Assembly (NCBI GenBank): GCA_020746835.1
Contig: JAGPNK010000010.1
Span: 186,001 to 250,000, forward strand
Reading direction: 5' to 3'
Source of the DNA: Stachybotrys elegans
Taxonomy: Eukaryota; Ascomycota; Sordariomycetes; Hypocreales; Stachybotryaceae
DNA length: 64,000 bases
Under the pieces are notes generated by a model. That model was not told where the DNA came from. It ran no database searches and was given only the letters and a program-made list of their open reading frames with translations. The stretch's first letter is position 1. Every line of letters begins with the position of its first letter. The position numbers and the translations under genes were made by a program. Positions 55,626-64,000 of the stretch are shown piece by piece.

Positions 55626-57154
55626 ATGGCTGATACCAAGACGCCGACGGTGCATGCATCCTCGGCGCAGGGCCCCTTGAGCCGTATGGCTCAGGCCAAG
55701 CTGCTGTGGACGCTTGCAACAAAGCTTCCTCTTGCCGTCGAGTCGGCCATCATGCATGTCCTGGGGCTATCCGAACCGTCTCGCTATCTCGACCTGCGCA
55801 GCGAGCTCATCGTCGTCATCCTGCGAGCCCTGCTTCAACCATCGAGGCCAAGGTCCATATCCGTCAGCCAGAGGTTGTCCATAGGCAACCATCCCATCAA
55901 GGGCCGGCTGTGGGTGAGCACCTACGTCGCCAGCCCGCCGCCTGAGACATCCGTCAGAGACGAGCTGATCGAGGCCATTTACTCCATGAGAGACAAGAAC
56001 CATCCAAAAACACATGTGCCGGTCCCAGATCTTAGCCCGGTGGAAGCTGAGTGGACTGGCTTCCGAGCAGCCGCATCCCAGGGAGATCCTCTGCCCGTCA
56101 TGTCGGAAGGCGAGAAATATCGGGAGATGATGAAGGAGTGCACCCGTCCAAGCACTGTCCTCTACTTCCATGGTGGCGCATATTACCTGTGCGACCCTTC
56201 GACGCATCGTCCCGTTGCCGCAAAGCTAGCAGAACTGACAGGAGGGCGGTGCTACTCTGTGCGTTACCGCTTGGCGCCTCGGGATCCCTTCCCAGCAGCG
56301 CTACAGGATGCTTTGATCTCCTACCTGACGCTGCTCTATCCGCCGCCCGATGCGTACCACGAGCCCGTGCCACCAGAACACATTGTGTTTGCCGGCGATA
56401 GGTACGTTGACATGTCCTGGCGTCCAAGCTACATGCTGACAGTTTCCTATGAAGCGCCGGCGGCAACCTGGCTCTAGCACTGCTCCAGCTGGTTCTAGAA
56501 CTCCGTCGCCGTGAGTCTCTCATACTGTGGCACGGGGAAATCCGAGAGGTGCCTCTCCCGGCTGGCGTAGCATGCACATCGCCCTGGCTAGATCTCACCC
56601 AGAGCGACCCGCAATGGGACGAGGCCTCTCCGACACCCTTCGACTATCTTCCGAAACCCGCGGCTATGCGTAGGGCAAAGATCCCTCCGTGCGATGCCTG
56701 GCCCGCAAGCCCCCCTCGCACTCATCTCTATGCCGATGACGACCTGATAGCGCACCCGCTGGTGTCGCTCGTCATGGCGCATAGCTGGAAAGGCGCTCCG
56801 CCCGTATACATAAATACAGGGTGGGAAATCCTCTCTCCCGAGGATCTCTGGCTTGCGCGCAAGCTCTATGATGAGGGCGTGACTGTGGTGTTGGAGGAGT
56901 ACGAGGCCATGCCGCACGTCTTCCCCATGATTCTGCAGAGCACGCACAACGCACGCCGATGCTTCCAGGGCTGGGCGTCATTTATCAGCACCGCCACGAC
57001 GCAGGAGGACATCAGGTCCAGTGCCATGACGATCCGCGCCAAGACGCTGGAGGAGGTACCGCTGCGATTCGAAGATTTGCAGACGGTCACCGAGGCGGAG
57101 ATGCGTGAGCGGGTAGCTTTCAAGGTGGCTCTCGACTTGAAAACGAATCTCTGA
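55626..57154 (+). CDS. HSL-type alpha/beta hydrolase, steryl-acetyl-hydrolase-like
   Basis: Exons are 55626-56401 and 56455-57154 (53-nt intron), giving 491 aa. The HSL-family oxyanion motif H-G-G-A-Y-Y is at about 182-187. The nucleophile G-D-S-A-G-G is rebuilt across the splice, with Ser at about 259. A later G-W-E-I-L-S-P-E-D segment and M-P-H-V-F supply the acid and base. A hydrophobic N-terminal stretch (about 57-70) may associate with membrane. Yeast Say1 (steryl acetyl hydrolase) and related fungal enzymes have this arrangement and deacetylate sterols in the ER. Substrate assignment here is only by resemblance. It sits upstream of a DHCR24-like gene on the same strand. Confidence 0.88.
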
Positions 57155-57513
57155 TCAATTGATGAGATGAAGAGCTGGTTCATATGGGTCAATGGGACGG
57201 ATAGAGGAGTTTTTGGAGCTTGGGATGAATGAGCGAACAGACTACATCAGTACTAGAACAATGATTTTTTGACTTGACAATTCAATGCAGTATAATGTTT
57301 GCAGAGCTTAGCAGCTGTAAAAGACATTTACTGCGATTATCACACGATTCTCCTGAGACACAAAAATGTCTTGGTCTTGGGCTGATGCCGGGGTAGCTCG
57401 TCGATAAGCATCCAGGCACCCAGTAAATTTTGTTTTCTACGCCGGGTCGATCAACCTCGACTCTCCACAAACCTCAACCCCCCCCCCCTTCCCTCGACAC
57501 CTCGTCCTCGCCA
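57155..57513. other. Short intergenic region with a poly-C run
   Basis: An 11-nt C run lies at about 57478-57488, directly upstream of the next ATG. Nothing else is seen. Confidence 0.5.
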
Positions 57514-59076
57514 ATGGAGCGCCACAAGCAGGCCGTCGGCAAGATCGCCGCGGCGGTCCGGAGCTACTTCGAACGCAGGGAGCCGTACCGCATCTTCCAC
57601 GGGTCGACCAACAGCACGCGGCCGCGGCCCGGCAGCGGCGCCAACCTCGTCGACATCTCGAGCCTGTCCAGCGTGCTGGCCGTCAACCGCGCGGCGCGCA
57701 CCGCCCTCGTCGAGCCCAACGTCCCCATGGACCGCCTCGTCGAGTCGACCCTGCGCCACGGCCTCGTGCCCCCCGTCGTCATGGAGTTCCCCGGCATCAC
57801 GGCCGGCGGAGGCTTCGCCGGCACCGCGGGCGAGAGCAGCTCCTTCAAGCACGGCTTCTTCAACGACACCATCAACTACGTCGAGATGGTCCTCGGCAAC
57901 GGCGACGTCGTCACCGCCTCCCGCCACGAGCGCCCGGACCTCTTCCGCGGCGCCGCCGGCGCTGTCGGCACCCTCGGCGTCACCACCCTCATGGAGCTGC
58001 AGCTCGTCGAGGCCAAGAAGTTTGTCGAGACCACCTACCACCGCACCTCGAGCGTCGCCGAGGCCATCGAAAAGGTCCGCGCCGAAACCGCCAACCCCCG
58101 CAACGACTACGTCGACGGCATCCTCTTCTCCAAGGACCACGGCGTCGTCGTCACGGGCCGCATGACCGACGACAAGCCGGCCGACATGCCCGTCCAGACC
58201 TTCAGCCGCGCCTGGGACCCCTGGTTCTATATGCACGCGCAGGACAAGACGCAGTCCTCCTCCTCCTCCTCCTCCGCTACCGACTTTGTGCCCCTCGCCG
58301 AATACCTCTTCCGCTACGACCGCGCCGGGTTCTGGGTCGGCCGTGCCGCCTTCAAGTACTTCGGCTTCATGCCCTTCAACCGCCTGACGCGCTGGTTCCT
58401 CGACGACTTCATGCACACGCGCATGATGTACCGCGCCCTCCACGGCAGCGGCGAGTCGGCCCGCTTCGTCGTCCAGGACCTCGGCCTTCCCTACGCCACG
58501 GCCGAGCGCTTCATCGACTACACGGCCGACAAGTTCGACATCTGGCCCCTCTGGCTGTGCCCGCTCAAGCAGACCCTCCCGCCCACGTTCCACCCGCACA
58601 CGGGCGAGACGGAGACGCTCCCCGACCCGGACGGCGGCGCTGCCCCCGTCACCGCCGGCAAGGAGATTCTGAACATTGGCCTCTGGGGCTGGGGCCCCGC
58701 CGAGCACGACGCCTTCGTCACCAAGAACCGCGCCCTCGAGGACAAGCTCGTGGAGCTTGGCGGTATGAAGTGGCTGTACGCACACACCTACTACTCGGAG
58801 GACGAGTTTTGGCGCCTCTACGACCGCCCCTGGTACGAGGCCCTGCGCGAAAAGTACCACGCCACGACGCTGCCCACCGTATACAGCAAGGTCAAGATCG
58901 ACGTCGAGGCCACCAAGCGCCAGCGAAAGCACTGGAAACAGGCTATCAAGAGCCTCCACCCCGTGGGCGGTCTATATGGCATCTGGAAGAGCATCCGGAG
59001 CGGCGATTATCACCTCCACCGCAACGCGGAGTGGAGGTATAACCCAGAACAGGAAGACAAGAGCAAAAAGGATTAG
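57514..59076 (+). CDS. DHCR24/DWARF1-like FAD-dependent Delta24-sterol reductase
   Basis: A single-exon 520-aa protein starting at the first ATG of the frame. It belongs to the vanillyl-alcohol-oxidase-type FAD family: an I-F-H-G-S-T-N-S-T-R-P segment near the N-terminus, then the FAD-binding region with V-E-P-N-V-P-M-D-R-L-V and F-P-G-I-T-A-G-G-G-F-A-G-T-A-G-E-S-S-S-F-K-H-G-F-F. The substrate domain follows (W-D-P-W-F-Y near 240, a Ser run at about 249-255 and many W/Y/F). DHCR24 reduces the C24 double bond of sterols with NADPH. Unlike the human enzyme, no N-terminal membrane anchor is visible. Codon use is strikingly C/G-ending. Fungi normally reduce C24(28) with Erg4, so this protein's substrate is uncertain. 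Confidence 0.88.
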   Translation: MERHKQAVGKIAAAVRSYFERREPYRIFHGSTNSTRPRPGSGANLVDISSLSSVLAVNRAARTALVEPNVPMDRLVESTLRHGLVPPVVMEFPGITAGGGFAGTAGESSSFKHGFFNDTINYVEMVLGNGDVVTASRHERPDLFRGAAGAVGTLGVTTLMELQLVEAKKFVETTYHRTSSVAEAIEKVRAETANPRNDYVDGILFSKDHGVVVTGRMTDDKPADMPVQTFSRAWDPWFYMHAQDKTQSSSSSSSATDFVPLAEYLFRYDRAGFWVGRAAFKYFGFMPFNRLTRWFLDDFMHTRMMYRALHGSGESARFVVQDLGLPYATAERFIDYTADKFDIWPLWLCPLKQTLPPTFHPHTGETETLPDPDGGAAPVTAGKEILNIGLWGWGPAEHDAFVTKNRALEDKLVELGGMKWLYAHTYYSEDEFWRLYDRPWYEALREKYHATTLPTVYSKVKIDVEATKRQRKHWKQAIKSLHPVGGLYGIWKSIRSGDYHLHRNAEWRYNPEQEDKSKKD

Positions 59077-59614
59077 AAAGGGGGAAGGGTGGTATTGACA
59101 TCTGGCTGGGACAAAATTTAATGGATAGATATGGCATGCACACATGTAAGATGGATTCAATAGAGGGCTGGAAGCTATGTATCAATAGATGTGTGTAAAT
59201 TAAAAAAGATATTTCAATTTGTTCATGCTTTATTCTATACTTTCACTCCTGGCCGCTTGCTCTATAGGCGTAAAGGGAGGAAACAAGGCAAAACAAAAAC
59301 GAGAAAAATCGCCGGCAACAAGAAGCCACTGGGTAGTGGCTTGGCCTCCCCCATCCATGCAGGGTTGGCTGTGTGCCCAGACTGATTAAGACGGCGAAAC
59401 GCCCCGGCACCGTGGTGCAGGCCCGTCGCAGTCGGAAGCTGTATGGCGCCCCCTTCATCTATACTCCCACTCGTGATCAGTCGTCGCCTGAAAACAAGAT
59501 CCCGTGCTAAGTGTATGGCCCCGAAAAATGATTCAACGCCTGGGTAATTCCAACGTGAGGCGACATGTCATGCATGCATGCAGTTGTCCATGCGCCCTCG
59601 CATTCGTAAGTCGT
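59077..59614. other. Convergent intergenic region
   Basis: 3' flanks of the DHCR24-like gene (+) and the HMG-CoA synthase gene (-). No gene is seen. Confidence 0.5.
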
Positions 59615-61346
59615 TTATTCCTTGATCTTGTACTCGCGCTTGAACATGTCGTCAACCTTCTCCAGGTAGTAGGTTCCAGGGAGGATGGTGGAAACGTCTC
59701 CCTTTGGGGTGAAGTCCTTCTGGAGGTGAGCCTGCTTGCGGAGGTCGCACATCTAAGAGTTGGTTAGCGGATGTACTGCAACGAGTGCTACTGCAGCAAC
59801 TTACAGAGTCGTAGGTATCGGGAGCGACGACGCGGCGGGCGTCCAGGCGGGCGGGGAGGTTGACGGTCTTGGCAATGCTCTCGACGTTGCCCTTGATGCG
59901 GAGGGAGAAGAAACTGGCAGCCATGCCGGAGCCGTAGCTGAAGAGACCAACGCGCTTGCCGGCGAGGGCAGCGGGGTCGACGAAGCTCAGCAGACTGACC
60001 AGACCACCCCAGACACTTCCGCAGTACATGTTACCGCAGAGAGTAGAGACCTGGATGGCAGGGTTGACGCGCTCCTCAAAGCGCTTCTTGGTGAGGGCCA
60101 TGAAGGTCTTCTCGACAACCTTGTCGGTCAGCGACTTCTCGTAGTCCATGTCCCGGATATCGGGTGCAACCTCGCTAAAGGCGGGGATGTTGGAGTCGGC
60201 AAGGTAGTCGTGGTACAGCAGACGGGCGTACGACTTCTGCACCAGCTTGCAGGTGGGGCTGTGGAAGGCCATGTAGTCGAAGCGGTCGAGGCCGGTCTTG
60301 TGGGCAACGTCACCGTTGGTGGTTCCGTTGGTGGAGAGGGTGGCCTCGCGCTTGGTGTAGGCGCGGTAAGCAGAGTCCAGAGCGCGGGTGTAGCAGGTAA
60401 GGGAGAAGTGGCCATCGACGTAAGGGTACTCGCTGGTCAGGTCGGGCTTGTAGAAGTCATAGGTGTGCTGCATGTGGGTGCCGCGCATGCCGGGCTCGAA
60501 GACGATGGGAGCGTCGGGGCCGATGAGCATGGCGACGGCACCGGCACCACCGGTGGGACGGGCGTTGCCCTTGGCGTAGAGAGCAATGTCTCCGGCGACG
60601 ACGATGGCGTCACGGCCATCCCAGGCCGAGGACTCAATCCAGTTGATGGAGTTGAAGACGGCGTTGGTACCACCGTAGCAGGCGTTGATGGTGTCAACAC
60701 CCTCGACGTTGGTGTTGTCGCCGAACAGCTGCATCAGGACCGTCTTGACGGCCTTGGACTTGTCGAGAAGAGTCTCGGTACCGACCTCGAGACGGCCGAT
60801 GGAGTTGGTGTCGATGTTGTAGTTTTTGAGGAGGCGAGAGGTGACGGTCAGGGCGAAGGAGTAGATGTCTGCAAAGTGCTGTTAGCTCGGAATCGTGGAA
60901 ATTTGCGCCATGTGCAGGGATCCTCACCTTCACGGTCGTCGCAGAAGGTCATCTTGGTCTGGCCGAGACCGATGGTGTACTTTCCAGCGGCGACGCCATC
61001 GAACTTCTCAAGCTCGCTCTGGTCGACACACTGTAACCGGGCGTGTCAGCAGAGTTGCACAGGGATGGGATCCAAATGCCGAATGAGGCCAAACTGGAGG
61101 GGCAATTTCGTAATCGAGATACAGGTGGGATGGAGGGGCAAAAACACGACCGACCCCAGCCCTCCCCCGACACCACCTCACGCGCGCAGAAACAGCCACA
61201 GAAGCAGGCAAAAACAAAGCCACATGGGAGCAAAGAGAATCGCTCAGCGGCAGCCGAAGCGACTCTCGGATGGTGTTCCAACGTACCTGGTTGGGGAAGT
61301 AGATCTCAATGGCCTTGATGCCAATGTTCTGAGGTCGCGCAGCCAT
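59615..61346 (-). CDS. erg13: Hydroxymethylglutaryl-CoA synthase
   Basis: Exons on the minus strand are 61346-61287, 61030-60928, 60868-59805 and 59752-59615, with introns of 256, 59 and 52 nt, giving 454 aa. Key sites are clear: V-G-T-E-T (catalytic Glu), [10 protein letters not shown] (catalytic Cys), and F-H-S-P-T-C-K-L-V (catalytic His). G-L-F-S-Y-G-S-G lies near the C-terminus. It condenses acetoacetyl-CoA with acetyl-CoA in the cytosol, the first committed step of the mevalonate pathway to ergosterol and other isoprenoids. The first intron, directly after codon 20, is unusually long for this window. The plus strand over the gene reads open for more than 500 codons, but this is an antisense shadow. 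Confidence 0.97.
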
Positions 61347-64000
61347 CTTGAATGATGTGTGGATGGGGGATCAAAGAGTTGAGGTTGTTGGAGTTGACGA
61401 GCTCAGAAATTTGCCTTTTTCAAGGTTTAACTTGTGGCAGAGTTCTCAAGAAATCTGGGAACTAGAAAAAGGAACAAAAGGAGGTCAGTGACAGTTCCAC
61501 TTATGCGACCCAGGATTCGTCTCCAAATATCACGAGGGCTCGGGCTCAGGCTCGGGAACGGCTGCTCGTGTCTAGCTCTCGTCTTCTCATTCACCGCCCT
61601 TTTCACAGTGACGAGGAGACGACATCAAGCCTGCAACGAGAAGGGCTCGGGGAAATCGGGGGTCCCCCTTTAGTCCAGTCGCATTTCCCGAAATTTCCTC
61701 GCTGCGTGGCACCAGCGCCGCTGGCTCAGCGGCGGTGCGTCGGTGGCGGGGCTTGGGAGAAGAGGAGGTGGGAGGGGCTGCGCGGAGACTGGCTGGTGAC
61801 TTACATTATTGATTGCTTTTTGTTGTTATTGTTCGTGTTCAGCCGGCCGGATCCAAAGGTTGTCGCTTAGGATGGGGTGACGTGTGGTGAAGGGAGGTGA
61901 TATCAGACGAGCTGGCTCCAAGTAGGCAGGGAGGGGTATATGCAAGGCGCGCTGGCGGCAGGCAAAAGCAGAAGGATGCGAGAGGAGAGGATGGTTTGGA
62001 AGCAGGAAGAGGCAAGGCAAGATGGAGGAATGGAGGGAGATGAGTTGAGATATAATGCACTGGAGCCAGGGATCCGGAGCAGTTATACCTGAAGGAGGAT
62101 CGGCGAATATATATACACCTCAGATCTGCTTGATGTGGTAATACACCGTAAGGTCAGGTAGCGCAGCCATAGAAGCTCCCTGCTATGCTCCATGATGAGT
62201 GAGAGATAAGTACATACACCTACCTGCCTTTGCGTTAGTAGGCCCGTCGTTGAACCAGTAGATCGGCTTTAGCCTCCCCAGCACGTCCAATTTTGTCGAT
62301 TCATTGTCGTTGTCCTGCCTCCCGCCGCCCGGCTAACTCCTAGCTCGCCACAGCCCAGTCAGTCGTTTTTCTCACAGGTAATTAGCTGTTAGCGCGCCGT
62401 CTCCTGGTGGAAGGATCCGTAAGTCGAGGCAGGGTTGAGGCGGATGGAACATGAGGTTGGTGATTTGGTGGGTGGGGAGCTAGGCACAGACTCGAACTGG
62501 GCCAATGCAAGCAGCGCTTGACGAGAGATTGGAAGGGGGGCCATGAGTGGAGGAGGGGTCGCGATGGTGATGGAGGGGTCCCTTTCTCGTCCCGCTTTTC
62601 CTTCCAAGGTGGCTCTGGCCGAAAAGGGACGAGGGGTCGACCCTGGCTCCTGCCATCCATCGCCCGGCAACTTGAGCTGCTGCCTTCAGTTCCTGCCTGC
62701 CGGGGGATCCTGCCACCCCAGTGGCTGGCCAACACACGCGGCGATATCGCGATGCCCTGTGCCACCTCGTCCGTCCCTCTTCGCTCGTTGGTAGGCACGC
62801 ACGCACGCAGGCATCTCATTTCTCAATCCTTCGGGCCGCCACCGCATTGCGCAGACAAGTCGCCTGATGGCGTCGTCTTTGTCGAGACGCATGTCCTATC
62901 AGCAGCCTCTCCGCACCCGGCTTACGCGCAGCTGCGATGGCTCGCTTGCATTGATTACATCCATCCATCACACCCAGCCGAGACATCTGGAACAATGAAT
63001 GATGCGATAAAGGACTCAGTCACTTGCAACAGTCCGTTCCGTAACATTCCTTCCGAGTCTCCACACGACCCTATCATTACGCTATGGAGTGAGTGCCTTG
63101 CTGCCCTGATACTGACGAGACAGGATATCCCACCGTGATGTTCACAAGTTGCATTCGAGATGGATCTACTTGGGTTGGCAAAAGCCATTGCGTCTGAATG
63201 CAGCCGAACATGCACTAATTAACTACATGGTACCTGTTGCTACGTAGCAATCCAGCGGCTAAGGGAGGCATCGAAATGCCTCGCCTCTCCCCTTGAATAC
63301 GCCCCGACCAACAAACAGGCTTGTCAGCATCTCGGCTACAGCGAAGCGTTGTTGTCTCATCTCTTTTCTGGCATGAATCGAGAAGGATGGAAAAATGGTA
63401 GACCGAGATATTTTTGCCTCCCGTTTGCCGCCGTCGCATCCATCCGCAATTGCCGCGGATCTAAATGTCTTATTCTTGGAAACAGCGCCGGCTCGATGCT
63501 TAGCTGGAGCCCTAACAGGCGCGAATATCGACATGTTGTTCAAACGATCTCCACATGAGGTGACACCCCTCCCAAATCATTGTTTGAAACCATGAACCAC
63601 ATGCATCGAACTTTCTGCCGCGCCGTCATTATGGAGGGCACCCTTTACGTGACATTGCCTGTCCAGCCTGCAGCGTGCAGAAGCCAGCTGGCCATTGACT
63701 GACGTCTCACGATGCTTGATTGGACACTTCTATCTTTCTGCCTATCATATGGCCCAATCACAGCCGCCGTCGCAGCTTTCCCCGGCATTGATGGGCAGCC
63801 GGCTGGCCGGATATATGCTGTTGTATCTCTTGACAAGAAACTCCGCAGATGCATCGGTGCGATACTCGGCACCCTCGACTGGCGATGGTATCAGCACGCA
63901 GCAGCTGACGGCGCGTGGGACTTGCGCACCATGTACCACCGTTTACCGCCTTTTTGTCGACGGTACTTGATGTGTATGTATGCGGCTGCCGTCACTTGAG
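61347..64000. other. 2.65 kb gene-poor region at the window edge
   Basis: This is the upstream region of the HMG-CoA synthase gene. ORFs reach 206 codons but have random composition. I see no tRNA or transposon signature. A gene starting beyond the window cannot be excluded. Confidence 0.5.

Noticed and set aside
57451..58959. 502-codon open frame on the minus strand over the DHCR24-like gene
   Set aside because: An antisense shadow caused by very high GC3.
59760..61355. 531-codon open frame on the plus strand over HMG-CoA synthase
   Set aside because: An antisense shadow of a certain gene that runs straight through introns, with biased G/V/A/D composition.
62480..62500. tRNA B-box-like AGTTCGAGTC on the minus strand
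   Set aside because: The T-arm stem does not pair fully, and no matching A-box or acceptor stem could be placed.
1..64000. CRISPR arrays, insertion sequences, LTR or TIR elements
   Set aside because: No regularly spaced repeats, transposase, integrase or reverse transcriptase motifs were found by reading; only short simple repeats are present.

Overview
This window looks like nuclear DNA of a filamentous ascomycete. It has short spliceosomal introns (mostly 46-78 nt, with GTRNGY donors, CTRAC-type branch sites and YAG acceptors), no operons, no bacterial signals, and a gene content typical of Pezizomycotina. The L-galactonate dehydratase, the Ndc80 and Pex14 N-termini and the SLATT protein read most like Sordariomycetes, probably Hypocreales; that placement is from memory of the families, not a search. 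I recognised no tRNA, rRNA, transposon or CRISPR array. All exon joins below were derived by hand from splice sites, phase and family knowledge.

Layout. 0-12 kb: the 3' end of a PEX11-like peroxin; a CUE/DUF1771/Smr protein of the Cue2 no-go-decay type (-); a fungal SLATT two-helix membrane protein (+); an NPC1/Ncr1 sterol transporter (+); and a YTHDC1-like m6A reader whose YTH domain is spread over four exons (+). 12-31 kb: GPI18 (-), a gene-poor 4.6 kb stretch, an APH-fold kinase-like protein with an altered catalytic loop (+), an acyl-protein-thioesterase-like esterase (+), L-galactonate dehydratase (-), an uncharacterised 445-aa protein (+), the ERCC1/Rad10 nuclease subunit (+) and a secreted GH47 alpha-mannosidase (+).

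31-41.6 kb: a 69-aa protein (-), a NAPE-PLD-type metallo-beta-lactamase-fold lipase (-), a secreted GH64 beta-1,3-glucanase (-), Ndc80 (-) and Pex14 (+), which has a 7-nt microexon. 41.8-51.0 kb is an island of secreted proteins: a Thr-rich surface protein, a 12-exon GH55-type glucanase with a C-terminal extension of roughly 480 aa, a possibly broken small secreted ORF and an unknown secreted protein. 51.9-61.3 kb is rich in lipid and small-molecule enzymes: a methyltransferase and a divergent unknown membrane protein, an HSL-type (steryl-acetyl-hydrolase-like) esterase, a DHCR24/Delta24-sterol-reductase-like flavoprotein and HMG-CoA synthase. The last 2.65 kb holds no gene I can support.

No obviously new defence or mobile system is present. 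The most interesting leads are the GH55 fusion within the secreted island, the sterol/isoprenoid-flavoured block, the DC1-type YTH reader, the SLATT protein and the kinase-like protein with HGN in place of HGD.
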